From Clostridiaceae bacterium (GTDB taxonomy: Bacteria > Bacillota > Clostridia > Oscillospirales > Acutalibacteraceae), in the NCBI GenBank assembly GCA_016282855.1, contig JAEELT010000028.1, positions 1 through 47,672 of the forward strand: a DNA stretch of 47,672 nucleotides, in the 5' to 3' direction. Positions within the stretch are counted from its first letter, which is position 1. Each line of letters begins with the position of its first letter. Position numbers and translations under genes: made by a program. Shown in pieces: positions 17,078 through 25,263 of the stretch. The notes beneath the pieces are model-generated. The model worked only from the letters and a program-made list of their open reading frames with translations. It was not told the DNA's origin and made no database searches.

Positions 17078-19255
17078 TCATATTTGCGTGAGCTTTCCGT
17101 TTTCGGCTTTGAGCTCAAAACTTTCAACTGTATCCTCGCTCGAAGTGCCGAGCATCAGGGTGTGAACACCGTTATGAACGCCGAATTCCATAGCGGCATT
17201 ATAATAAGCAAAAGCGTCTTCATTTACCGTCAGCGAAACAAAGCGGCTTTCACCGGCGCGCAGGAATATGCGGCTGTAAGCGACAAGCTCCTTAACCGGG
17301 CGTACTACCTCACAGCAGCGCGAGCCGCGGTAAACCTGAACAACCTGCGCCCCGTCAAGACTGCCGGTATTGGTAATGTTAAAGCTTATCTGAGCCTCAC
17401 TTTCCCGCACCGAGATGGAAGAAGCGCTTATTTCAAATGAAGTGTAACTCAGGCCGTAACCGAACGGGAAGAGCGGTTTGCCGTCATCATCGCAGTAAGC
17501 ATAGCCCCTGCCGGAGGGCTTATAAGAATAATTCAGCGGAAGCTGCCCCGCGGATTTCGGCACGGTAAGCGGAAGCTTTGCCGAGGGATTTGTTTCGCCG
17601 AAAAGAATTTCCGTAAGCGCCCTCGCGCCCTGCTCCCCGGGGTACCAGGATTCCACCGCAGCGGGTACCCTGTCAATCCACGCAGTCATATCAATGGGAG
17701 CGCCGTTCTGAAGGATAACAACGGTATTGCCGTTTGCCCTGCTAAGGCGTAGAATTGACTCCTCCTGATTCTCTGTTATGACCTGCCGTGCCGTATCAAC
17801 AATAAGCCCGCCGTCATCTGAGCGGTTTGAATGAACCGATACGGAAGGCAGACGCAGATTGCTCCTGTCGCTCCCCTCGCCCTCCATTATTGACGTGAAA
17901 TAAAATACAGCGTCACATCCGGGAGCTATCTTCTCTATATCATCGCTGCTGCCGTAAACCACGCTCGCCTCATCGCCGAAGTATTCCCTGAGCGCTTCAA
18001 GCGGCGTGGGGGCGTCATCACCCTGCCAGGGGGTGCCGTAAGGCCCGGAATAGTTTGCGCCTATCGGAATTAAATCCGCGCTCTGACCGAACACTCCGAT
18101 TTTCTTTATCCCGTCTTTTTTCAGAGGCAGAATTCCTTCGTTTTTCAGCAGGATAATACATTCCCGCGCCGACTCAAGAGCAAGCTGCCTGTGCTCCGGG
18201 CAGCGCACCGTCTTCTGCGCCAAGGCGGGATCACGGTACGGGCTGTCAAACAGTCCGAGGCGAAACTTCGCCTTTAGAATTCTGAGCACGTTTCTGTCAA
18301 GCTCAGTCTCGGTTATACAGCCTTTTTCAACGGCCTGCTTAACCTCGTCAAACCACTTGTACGGCAGTATTACATCGAGCCCTGCTCTGAGAGCGTCAGC
18401 GGCGGCCTGTGCCTTTGAGGATGCGGTTTTGTGGGATGAATAAAGCCCCTCAACCCCGCCGTAATCGGAGACAACAAAGCCGTCAAAGCCCCACTCGCCG
18501 CGCAGGATATCGGTGAGCAGATGTCTGTTTGCGCTGCAGGGAATACCGTCCCAGCCGTTATAGGCGGCCATAACGGACTGCGCGCCCGCCTCAAAGCAGG
18601 CCTTAAATGGCACAAGTATGGTTTCGCGCATTGTGCGCTCGCTTGTCTCGGAGTAGTTTGAATCTCTGCCTCCCGCGGCATAATTATCGGCAAAATGCTT
18701 GGGTGTGGCGATAACGCCGTTTTTCTCAAGCCCTCTGCACATTGCCGCCCCCATATCGGCCGAGAGTTTCGCATCCTCTCCGTAAGTTTCAACCGTTCTG
18801 CCCCAGCGGCAGTCGCGCGCGAGATTAACCACGGGAGAAAACACCTGACGCACTCCGACGGCGTTGCACTCTTTGCCTATTACATCTGCAACCTTCTCAA
18901 CCATTTCGGGGTCGAATGATGAAGCCAGGTTGACAGGCTGGGGAAAATTGGTGCACATACCCCACTGCGCGCCGTGAAGCGCCTCTCCGTTTTCAATAGG
19001 CGGAATATGATGAGGCTGGGCATCAATGCTTTCTTTTACATCGCGGTTGATTCTTTCGGCAACCTCGCCGGGCGAAGCGGGTTTTTCCCTGCCGCAATGC
19101 ATGAAATGGCCCGGATTGCGGTAGCTGCCGCAAAGCGGATCTCTGTAATCTTTATCGGGGTCAAACAGCATTTCGCCCGTAACCTGATATATTTTTTCAT
19201 CGAGCGTCATTTCGGCAAGCAAAGACGCCGCGCGCTCCTCCGGAGAACCTGACAT
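17078..19255 (-). CDS. Glycoside hydrolase family 3 beta-glucosidase-type enzyme
   Basis: 725 residues without signal peptide, so probably cytosolic. The N-terminal barrel carries KHFADNYAAGGRDSNYSE and the nucleophile motif GFVVSDYGG with Asp264. The second domain starts near LLKNEGILPL, and the C-terminal fibronectin-III-like domain has ISFNITNTGSLDGAQVVQVY. Family 3 enzymes remove terminal beta-linked glucose or xylose residues from imported oligosaccharides. I chose the ATG at 19255, preceded by GAGAGG; the frame is open to 19351 but starts there without a ribosome site. Third gene of an operon with a sugar transporter, which fits uptake followed by cleavage. The exact sugar cannot be told from the sequence. 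Confidence 0.93.
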   Translation of the reverse strand: MSGSPEERAASLLAEMTLDEKIYQVTGEMLFDPDKDYRDPLCGSYRNPGHFMHCGREKPASPGEVAERINRDVKESIDAQPHHIPPIENGEALHGAQWGMCTNFPQPVNLASSFDPEMVEKVADVIGKECNAVGVRQVFSPVVNLARDCRWGRTVETYGEDAKLSADMGAAMCRGLEKNGVIATPKHFADNYAAGGRDSNYSETSERTMRETILVPFKACFEAGAQSVMAAYNGWDGIPCSANRHLLTDILRGEWGFDGFVVSDYGGVEGLYSSHKTASSKAQAAADALRAGLDVILPYKWFDEVKQAVEKGCITETELDRNVLRILKAKFRLGLFDSPYRDPALAQKTVRCPEHRQLALESARECIILLKNEGILPLKKDGIKKIGVFGQSADLIPIGANYSGPYGTPWQGDDAPTPLEALREYFGDEASVVYGSSDDIEKIAPGCDAVFYFTSIMEGEGSDRSNLRLPSVSVHSNRSDDGGLIVDTARQVITENQEESILRLSRANGNTVVILQNGAPIDMTAWIDRVPAAVESWYPGEQGARALTEILFGETNPSAKLPLTVPKSAGQLPLNYSYKPSGRGYAYCDDDGKPLFPFGYGLSYTSFEISASSISVRESEAQISFNITNTGSLDGAQVVQVYRGSRCCEVVRPVKELVAYSRIFLRAGESRFVSLTVNEDAFAYYNAAMEFGVHNGVHTLMLGTSSEDTVESFELKAENGKLTQI

Positions 19256-19292
19256 AAGCACCTCTCGATTATTACAAAAATTAATCCGGTTC

Positions 19293-19358
19293 CTGCGTTG
19301 CCGCAGAGCGTTATCCGCGCGCATTCCCCGCACGGCCGTATATTGCCGCACAGGGAAT
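19293..19358 (-). other. Intercistronic RNA hairpins between LRR gene and GH3 gene
   Basis: In the 119-base gap, arms 19323-19336 and 19345-19358 form a 14-pair stem on the minus strand with three G-U pairs. On the plus strand those three positions would be C-A mismatches, so the structure belongs to the transcribed strand. A second hairpin (19293-19306) has a CTGCG/CGCAG stem closed by a GCAA tetraloop. There is no T-run, so these look like processing or stability elements rather than a terminator. Confidence 0.55.
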
Positions 19359-19374
19359 GTATCTCGGAATATTA

Positions 19375-20475
19375 TTATTTCTCTCTGACGGATGAGTAGT
19401 TTACATCTATGGTCTTTTTAAGAAGCTTCCAGTCGTAGCTCGGGAGCCAGTGGTCGCCCGACTCGGCATTCGCGGAAAAATCATCCTCGCTTCTCTCAAC
19501 ATTCATAACGCTCACACCCCTGAGCTCGCCGTTCTCTTTGTAAACAGTGTCCCAGAAAGCGTGATGGCCTATGTATTCAACGCTCTTCGGAATGAACATA
19601 TATGAGAGACCCTGGTCATAGGCGAAGGCATCTGAGCCGATATATTTCAGAGTATCGGGCAGGGATTTGTACTCGCCCCCGGCGCCGTAAGTGATGACAT
19701 TCGCGAGATCCCACGATTTGAAAAAAGCGAGGGTTTCGATGGTTTCAAGCCCCTCGGGTAAATAAACCGTGACAAGGTTTGCATAGTTGAAAGCGAGCTC
19801 GCCTATTTTAACCACGGTTTCGGGAATTTTATAGGTCTGCACTGCCTCGATGTACTTTTCATCATAGCCTTCGCTGTCTTTCCACAGCTCTTCTTTATAG
19901 CCGGCCTTCTCTCTGAGATAGGCATCGTGGTCTATGGGGTAACAGATAACCTCTGTCATATCCTTTGTGTAGAGCACACCGTCAACATCGCAGTAGTTTT
20001 CGTTCTCATCATCCACATAAATATTGCGGAGATTCCATACGCTGTAAAACGACTTGCCGTCAATTTCCTTAACGGTTTTGCCTATTGTGATGCTTGTGAG
20101 CTTGTCATCGCAGTTGAAAGCGTATTCCCTTATGCTTGCAATCGGCCTGGAAATGTCGCCGTCGGCATAATCAACGGTGAGCTCTGTTATGTCACCGGGG
20201 TTGCTGAATTTTGAAAACTGCCAGCCGCTTTCAAGCTCTTCAAATGAGTAGGTTTCGCTGTGTACCGCGCGCACGGAGAAGAAAATGGAAAGGGCTATGG
20301 CAACAAGCAGGACCGCAACGACAATAACTTTTTTCTTCGCGGCATTTTCAACGGGTTTGCCTATCACCGGCGCTTTCATCCCCTCTATCTGATAGGTCCA
20401 CTCTTCGCCCGCGGGGATATCGAGCTTTAAGTTTTCATAAACCGTATTATCGGTCTTTGCTTTCTTTTTGCTCAT
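19375..20475 (-). CDS. Membrane-anchored leucine-rich-repeat (BspA-like) protein
   Basis: 366 residues. A cytosolic N-terminal part of about 48 residues is followed by one membrane segment (VIVVAVLLVAIALSIFFSV, about residues 50-68). The outside part has degenerate LRR_5/BspA-type repeats such as IREYAFNCDDKLTSITIG, VKIGELAFNYANLVTVYLP and LKYIGSDAFAYDQGLSYMFIP. These repeats usually bind proteins or glycans. The gene overlaps the upstream transporter by ATGA and precedes the GH3 gene, so it is made together with both. A role as a surface receptor or a sensor for the operon's sugar is possible; nothing in the sequence proves it. Confidence 0.85.
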   Translation of the reverse strand: MSKKKAKTDNTVYENLKLDIPAGEEWTYQIEGMKAPVIGKPVENAAKKKVIVVAVLLVAIALSIFFSVRAVHSETYSFEELESGWQFSKFSNPGDITELTVDYADGDISRPIASIREYAFNCDDKLTSITIGKTVKEIDGKSFYSVWNLRNIYVDDENENYCDVDGVLYTKDMTEVICYPIDHDAYLREKAGYKEELWKDSEGYDEKYIEAVQTYKIPETVVKIGELAFNYANLVTVYLPEGLETIETLAFFKSWDLANVITYGAGGEYKSLPDTLKYIGSDAFAYDQGLSYMFIPKSVEYIGHHAFWDTVYKENGELRGVSVMNVERSEDDFSANAESGDHWLPSYDWKLLKKTIDVNYSSVREK

Positions 20476-22271
20476 ACCGTTACCTCGCTTTCCGCAGTTT
20501 CGGGGGCATCGGGCAGGAGCTCATCCTCCGGGTTGTACTCCGCGCCCTCTGAGCCGTCAAGGCTGCCGCCCGTAGCGGCTTCACGGGCTTTGAGCACCTC
20601 CATGACCTTTGCCTGCTTCTCATCATCATAATCCCAGAAAATATAGGGAATAGTCATAAGCACATATCCGATAATGTCAATGATTATGGGTATTACTATA
20701 ATCTTGATTCTTGAAGAATCAACAAAGAGCACATCCCAGTTGCTGTTGAAGCCGTATCTGAGAAGCATAAGCGGTATGATAAGGCCGACAAAAGATGTTA
20801 TAGGCCCGGTGAACCAGCCGAATACACCCGAGAAGTTTTCAAGGCGCTCACCCGAAAGATACATCTGATAGTCATTGATACGGATATCCATATCGTGACC
20901 GGCGGTGACGGGTATGGTTTTTGTCATCTCCATAAATATAAGTGTAATAACACAAACCGTGCCGCAAAGATTGACTCTGTCGCCCAGGAAGAGCAGGGCA
21001 ATAACGATAATGCCGTTGCCTATCGCTCTGGAGAGCTGATAGAATATCATCAGCTGCTTATATGAGAATCGCCTCAGGAAATATGGCGCGAAGAAATCGG
21101 GAGGAGTGCCCGCGAATGAAACGAGGGCAACAAGAAGGCTGTAAATAAGCCCGCTGAGGCGGAATGTGTAAAGATAAAGGATTGTCGCGAAGGGAAGCAT
21201 ACCGTTGCCCAGCGAATCAATAAGGCCGACGACGGTGTTGACCCATTTGTACTTGTTGCGCATTACGCCGAACATGCCGTCCCAGAAACTTATATTTACT
21301 TTTTTCTCAAGAGGAGGCTGGGGAATACGCTCTTTGATTCTGCCGGCAAACAGCATGGTAACAACAACGCAGAATACAAAGAAGCCGGGGATGATATATT
21401 TGAAAAGGTTTATATCTGCCCATTCATAACGGAGCATACCGATGAAAACGGGCATAACTATCGCGACTATGGAGTTGAGAAAATGCGAAAGCTTGATGGG
21501 AATGGTACGCACCCAGATTCTTTCACGCACATTCGGGCTGATATTCTGCGCGCACATTTCCAGGGAGTTATCAAACGGGAAGAGGTTGTAGATGGCAAAC
21601 ATAAGGTTTGCGACCCAGACTCTTGTGATAACATCGGGTATGTTGTAAAACGGGAGCCAGCCTATGGCGATAACAGCAATGCTCTTGGGAATGGCGTTGC
21701 AGTAAAGGCCGTATTTGTATCTGCCGTATTTGGGCACGAGCTTCTTGCGCCAGAAAATGTTTCTCGCGCCGAACCAGCCGTTCCAGAGTATGTGTGTGCC
21801 GAGTATCTTGAATGCCGAAGAGCAGTTGATGCCTTCAAGCGAGTTCATATAAGTTACAAACCTGCTGCCCGGGCTGAAAAGCCTTGAAGGATCTGTCAGT
21901 ATGAGCGCGAGGCCGATAACAATAAGGAGCATATAGACAACGTAAAACTTGCGCTCGGTCTTTTTCTTCATAAAGCCGAGATTGTCCGCAATATACCAGG
22001 TCATCATTGTCCATATATAGTTGAGGGGCATATTGATGATGTTGATTACGGAAAAGGTAAGGTACGGCAGCTTGTAATGATACATCATCAGGTAGCAGGA
22101 CGCCGCGAAAACTATGTACTCGAGCGTCTTGTTGCCGGAATAGTTGAAGCCAACCGCAAGGAAAATATCCTTGTATTCCCTGTAAGGAACATATTTACCC
22201 TCGGCAGGCGTCTTCCAGTGGCCTTTTACTTCGTGATAAAAGCCGCTGATTTTTTTGCCGATATCAGCCAT
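20472..22271 (-). CDS. GPH/MFS-type sugar transporter
   Basis: 599 residues with about 12 hydrophobic segments and a long acidic C-terminal tail of about 45 residues. The opening GFNYSGNKTLEYIVFAASCY and the pattern of loops match large clostridial MFS_2 (glycoside-pentoside-hexuronide) carriers found beside glycosidases. A long loop with FGARNIFWRKKLVPKYGRYKYG lies between early segments. AAGGAGG precedes the ATG at 22271; an alternative start at 22301 lacks a site. First gene of the operon with the LRR protein and GH3 enzyme. Probably imports a beta-linked oligosaccharide; substrate inferred only from the neighbour. Confidence 0.85.
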   Translation of the reverse strand: MADIGKKISGFYHEVKGHWKTPAEGKYVPYREYKDIFLAVGFNYSGNKTLEYIVFAASCYLMMYHYKLPYLTFSVINIINMPLNYIWTMMTWYIADNLGFMKKKTERKFYVVYMLLIVIGLALILTDPSRLFSPGSRFVTYMNSLEGINCSSAFKILGTHILWNGWFGARNIFWRKKLVPKYGRYKYGLYCNAIPKSIAVIAIGWLPFYNIPDVITRVWVANLMFAIYNLFPFDNSLEMCAQNISPNVRERIWVRTIPIKLSHFLNSIVAIVMPVFIGMLRYEWADINLFKYIIPGFFVFCVVVTMLFAGRIKERIPQPPLEKKVNISFWDGMFGVMRNKYKWVNTVVGLIDSLGNGMLPFATILYLYTFRLSGLIYSLLVALVSFAGTPPDFFAPYFLRRFSYKQLMIFYQLSRAIGNGIIVIALLFLGDRVNLCGTVCVITLIFMEMTKTIPVTAGHDMDIRINDYQMYLSGERLENFSGVFGWFTGPITSFVGLIIPLMLLRYGFNSNWDVLFVDSSRIKIIVIPIIIDIIGYVLMTIPYIFWDYDDEKQAKVMEVLKAREAATGGSLDGSEGAEYNPEDELLPDAPETAESEVTV

Positions 22272-22313
22272 AGTCAACCTCCTTATAGTGCGATTAATCA
22301 CATTATTAAGAAA

Positions 22314-22342
22314 ATTGTATCATATATGATTATATAATGCAA
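22314..22342 (-). promoter_or_regulatory. Promoter of the transporter-LRR-GH3 operon
   Basis: Minus-strand TTGCAT (22337-22342) and TACAAT (22314-22319), spacer 17 bases, extended -10 TGA. The spacer and -10 edge contain the perfect palindrome ATCATATATGAT (22319-22330), a candidate operator. Confidence 0.65.
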
Positions 22343-22357
22343 GCACACAAAAAGCGC

Positions 22358-22391
22358 AAAAAAAAGAGCCGGACTTGATACGAAGTCCGGC
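22358..22391 (-). terminator. Terminator after the Gfo/Idh/MocA gene
   Basis: Perfect 9-pair stem (22368-22376 with 22383-22391), 6-base loop, followed on the minus strand by eight T. T-runs flank both sides, so it may also work for plus-strand transcripts. Begins 7 bases after the oxidoreductase stop. Confidence 0.88.
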
Positions 22392-22397
22392 CGTTTT

Positions 22398-23351
22398 TTA
22401 TTCAAACGGATATTTAAGATTCATCTGTCTGCGGCATTCGTCCGCAATCATCACACACTGCCGCGTGAAAGAGTGCGGCACATAAGCGGATTCAGTCCTG
22501 CCCTGCCTGATTTCCTGCGCGGCGCGGGTAAACTCCGTGAGATAGTCGGTGACTCCTCTGATTGTTTCGGCTTTGCCGCCTTTTTTTATCTGAGCGGAGC
22601 CCGCGGCATAAAATGACGGGACCGATATGGTGCCGTTTGCGCCTTTTATAACACAGCTTTCCCTGAGATTTCTCAGCGACACTTTCAGCGTGCAGTCAAA
22701 GCCGTCATAGCCGAGAATAATCTTTTCGGCAATATCTATGCCGCTTTTTACCTTGCCCCTGCATGTGACGGTCTGTGGAAAGCCGAAAAGACTCAGGCAG
22801 TAGGCGATGGGGTAAACACCTATGTCCAGCAGCGCTCCGCCGGCTGTTTCCGGCATAAGCAGACGGGAATCTCTGCTCATAAGCACGCCCGGGAAGGCGT
22901 ATTCTATCTTCACGCTTTTTACTGCGCCGATGTCTCCGCCGGAAACCCGCTCTCTGATTCCGAGAGCGAGGTCGGAAAACCAGGTCCACATAGCCTCGCA
23001 GAAATACACCCCGTTTTTTTGTGAAAGGTCAATCACGCTGTCAATTTCTTTAAGATTGACGGCGGCCGGCTTTTCGCAGAGAACGGATTTTCCCGCCTCA
23101 AGCGCTTTTATGGAATAAGCGCAGTGTGATGAGTGCGGCGTAGCTATGTAAACACCGTCAAAGCAGTCTGACGCCAGCATTTCATCAACATTTTCAAACA
23201 GGCGTGAGCCGTACTTTCCGGCAAAATCCGCTGCCTTCTGAGGGTTTCTCGAATAAACGGCTGTTATACGGTGGCTGCCCCTTGAAATGTCTTTCGCAGT
23301 TTTCCGGGCAATGCTTCCGCAGCCGATATAAGCCCACCTGAAATCATCCAT
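22398..23351 (-). CDS. Gfo/Idh/MocA-family oxidoreductase
   Basis: 317 residues. The N-terminal Rossmann fold starts with AYIGCGSIARKTAKDI; the family motif CEKPAA is at about residues 92-97, followed by EAMWTWF and the C-terminal substrate domain (GGALLDIGVYPIAYCLSLFG). These enzymes oxidise or reduce sugars, inositols or related polyols with NAD(P). Subgroup and substrate are not clear. It starts 3 bases after the SGNH gene and has no visible ribosome site, so it is probably translated by coupling. Could be linked to sugar metabolism of the flanking operons, but its co-transcription with a secreted hydrolase and a dipeptidase gives no firm clue. Confidence 0.9.
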   Translation of the reverse strand: MDDFRWAYIGCGSIARKTAKDISRGSHRITAVYSRNPQKAADFAGKYGSRLFENVDEMLASDCFDGVYIATPHSSHCAYSIKALEAGKSVLCEKPAAVNLKEIDSVIDLSQKNGVYFCEAMWTWFSDLALGIRERVSGGDIGAVKSVKIEYAFPGVLMSRDSRLLMPETAGGALLDIGVYPIAYCLSLFGFPQTVTCRGKVKSGIDIAEKIILGYDGFDCTLKVSLRNLRESCVIKGANGTISVPSFYAAGSAQIKKGGKAETIRGVTDYLTEFTRAAQEIRQGRTESAYVPHSFTRQCVMIADECRRQMNLKYPFE

Positions 23352-23354
23352 AGC

Positions 23355-24206
23355 TTAAGCGAAAACACCGTAAAGAAGTGAAATGAAATGAAGGACATTG
23401 CCGTAGAGTTTAAGAGGAGCCGTAAACACCGAAGGCACAGATATATCCGCGCCTTTTTCGGTAATAACGGGCTCTGTCTTTTCACCGAGCCCGAGCTCGG
23501 CGAGCTTTTCAAGCACGGCGCGGGCTATTTTTTCATTGCCCTGCACGCTCGGATGAATACCGTCCTGAGCAAAATCCTTTTCGGAGTCTTTGACGCGGGT
23601 GGCAACGTCAACTATGACAATCGCTCCCTCGTTTTCCTGCGCATAGCGCACAATCGCTTCGTTAAGTATATCAATGGCGACTTGATAAGCCTCGCCGACA
23701 TAGCCGGTCTGCGGATTATAGAGAGTCTGCATAAGAATAACGGCATCGGGGTTGTATGAGCGTATTTTCTTTACTATCTCATCAAAATCCTTGTAGAAAC
23801 CGTCAACGGTTTCTCTTGCGAGAGAGTCGTCACCTTTTACAATAACATCAAAAAGAAGCTTGGCCATATTGCCGAGAAGGAAGTTGTTGCCCCCGATTGA
23901 TATGCTGATTATATCGGCCTGCTTAACGTGTTTAATAACCTCTTCATTTTCAAGGCGGTCCAGCAGATTCTGAGTGGTGTGGCCGGGAATCGCGTCATTT
24001 GCGTAATCATAGCCGTTGGTATCCGCAACTATTTTGCCGTAGCACGCCTGCCGGGAATTGCGCAGCCCGGAGCCGTAGCCGATAGAGTCGCCGAGCACCA
24101 TATAAAAGAGCTTGTCCTCTGAGGCGAAAGCGCCGGCAGTCATTATGCCTGTGAGCATTATCAGGCAGAGAATAACCGCTGCCGTCTTTTTGATTGCTGT
24201 TTTCAT
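23355..24206 (-). CDS. Secreted SGNH/GDSL hydrolase
   Basis: 283 residues. Signal peptide KKTAAVILCLIMLTGIMTAG with likely cleavage after GAFA (residue 28). The SGNH blocks are GDSIGYG with nucleophile Ser41, GGNN at 105-108 and DGIHPS with Asp215 and His218, so the active site is complete. Such enzymes deacylate esters, often acetyl groups on cell-wall or plant glycans. A hydrophobic C-terminal stretch (LYGNVLHFISLLYGVFA) could touch the membrane. GGGGA precedes the ATG. Confidence 0.92.
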   Translation of the reverse strand: MKTAIKKTAAVILCLIMLTGIMTAGAFASEDKLFYMVLGDSIGYGSGLRNSRQACYGKIVADTNGYDYANDAIPGHTTQNLLDRLENEEVIKHVKQADIISISIGGNNFLLGNMAKLLFDVIVKGDDSLARETVDGFYKDFDEIVKKIRSYNPDAVILMQTLYNPQTGYVGEAYQVAIDILNEAIVRYAQENEGAIVIVDVATRVKDSEKDFAQDGIHPSVQGNEKIARAVLEKLAELGLGEKTEPVITEKGADISVPSVFTAPLKLYGNVLHFISLLYGVFA

Positions 24207-24235
24207 TTTTCTGTCCCCTTTTTTATTATTTCAAA

Positions 24236-24254
24236 ACAGGAAACCGTTTCCTGT
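24236..24254 (-). other. Short hairpin between dipeptidase and SGNH genes
   Basis: ACAGGAAAC-C-GTTTCCTGT, a near-perfect palindrome 12 bases after the dipeptidase stop, followed on the minus strand by only four T. It could be a weak terminator that lowers expression of the two downstream genes, or simply an intercistronic hairpin. Confidence 0.45.
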
Positions 24255-24266
24255 CTTGTATTCGGT

Positions 24267-24926
24267 TTATTTTTTGAGATATTCCGAGCTGTTCGGAAAG
24301 TCAAAATAAGTATCCGGGTAAGGCTCATCGGCAAGCATAAAATGCCACCACTCGCACTCCAAAGGAGCAAAGCCGTTTCTGAGCATGGTGTTTCTGAGCA
24401 TCATCCTGTTTGCGTACTGCTCATCGGTGATGCCCGTATAATCCGGGTGGGATACTTCGCCGAAGAAATCAAACGGGCTGCCCATATCGAGCTCTTTGCC
24501 CGTGGTCATATCAAGCAGGGTGAGGTCAACGGCGCTGCCTCTGCTGTGGCTTGACTGTTTTGCGATATAGCCTCTTGAAAAAAGCTCCTGCTTAACAAGA
24601 TCTGGATAAAAATAAGGCTTCATACGGATATCTGTATCCTCTATACCCCAGAGCATAAAATGCTTTACAGCAGCGGCCGGGCGGTAAGCGTCAAACACCT
24701 TAAGGCGCAGGCCGCGCACCATAAGCTCATTGCTCACAGCCCTGAGCGCCCTCGCCGCCTCCTTTGTCAGAAGAGCTACGGGCTCCTCATAGCCGTCTAT
24801 GCGGTCTCCTATGAAATTGAAAGTGGAATGATAGCGGATTTCCTGCACAATCGCAGGCACGAAATCCGAAAGGACAACAAAGCCGGACGGATCCGTAATC
24901 ACCTTTTTTTCAAAATCGGTTGCCAT
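24267..24926 (-). CDS. D-alanyl-D-alanine dipeptidase (VanX/DdpX family)
   Basis: 219 residues. Zinc site and catalytic residues of the family are intact: SSHSRGSAVDLTL with His127 and Asp134, then ECEWWHF with Glu192 and His195, and the Arg of DAYRP at 82. The enzyme hydrolyses D-Ala-D-Ala, in housekeeping cases for wall recycling or nutrition. There is no signal peptide. No vanH, vanA/B or vanRS gene lies nearby, so I see no vancomycin-resistance cluster. First complete gene of an operon with the SGNH hydrolase and the Gfo/Idh/MocA enzyme; a cell-wall recycling theme is possible. Confidence 0.92.
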   Translation of the reverse strand: MATDFEKKVITDPSGFVVLSDFVPAIVQEIRYHSTFNFIGDRIDGYEEPVALLTKEAARALRAVSNELMVRGLRLKVFDAYRPAAAVKHFMLWGIEDTDIRMKPYFYPDLVKQELFSRGYIAKQSSHSRGSAVDLTLLDMTTGKELDMGSPFDFFGEVSHPDYTGITDEQYANRMMLRNTMLRNGFAPLECEWWHFMLADEPYPDTYFDFPNSSEYLKK

Positions 24927-24948
24927 TTAATACACCCTCTGAATTGCT

Positions 24949-25044
24949 TTAATATCCCCGGGAAACAAGTTCCCAGTCTTCGTCGCCCGTGCGCGCGAGC
25001 CACCACTGATAGCCGGCGTAATCATTGTTCAGGGCGCCTCCACA
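24949..25044 (-). pseudogene. Possible gene remnant ahead of the dipeptidase
   Basis: A 31-codon open frame without a credible start codon ends in a protein-like tail (AGYQWWLARTGDEDWELV) typical of the C-terminus of small lipoproteins. It may be a remnant of a deleted gene. The same transcript also contains an overlapping frame, ATG at 25025 to TAA at 24927, that has GGAGG 11 bases upstream and ends directly before the dipeptidase ATG; that could be a 32-residue leader peptide. The rest of the gene-free stretch 24927-25263 holds a promoter and a terminator. Confidence 0.3.
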
Positions 25045-25062
25045 TAAGATTATTTTTAAATT

Positions 25063-25091
25063 ATTATACCAAAACGCACGGGCATTATCAA
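25063..25091 (-). promoter_or_regulatory. Promoter of the dipeptidase-SGNH-oxidoreductase operon
   Basis: Minus-strand TTGATA (25086-25091) and TATAAT (25063-25068), spacer 17 bases, TGG directly before the -10. Predicted start near 25056, leaving a leader of about 130 bases that contains the possible small frame described at 24949. Confidence 0.75.
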
Positions 25092-25163
25092 GAAAAAACT
25101 CCTCAGACCTTGCCTGCGAAGTCAATTTTTCCGATTATGAAAACAGCATCCCCGAATCAGCCG

Positions 25164-25206
25164 AAAAAAAAGGGACAGGCTTTTTGCATAAGCCTTATCC
25201 CTTTTT
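25164..25206 (-). terminator. Terminator after cysK
   Basis: Interrupted stem: AAAAAGGGA pairs with TCCCTTTTT and AGGCTT with AAGCCT around a short loop. A/T-runs on both sides allow it to work in both directions. It lies about 60 bases after the cysK stop and separates the sulfur genes from the dipeptidase promoter. Confidence 0.8.
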
Positions 25207-25263
25207 ATGTTACTGTATTGCATTTAAGACAGCACCCGTTTTTGCTCTTTTAAGCAGAGTGCT

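Noticed and set aside
24267-24926. Vancomycin resistance locus
   Set aside because: Only the dipeptidase is present; no D-lactate dehydrogenase, D-Ala-D-Lac ligase or VanRS pair nearby.
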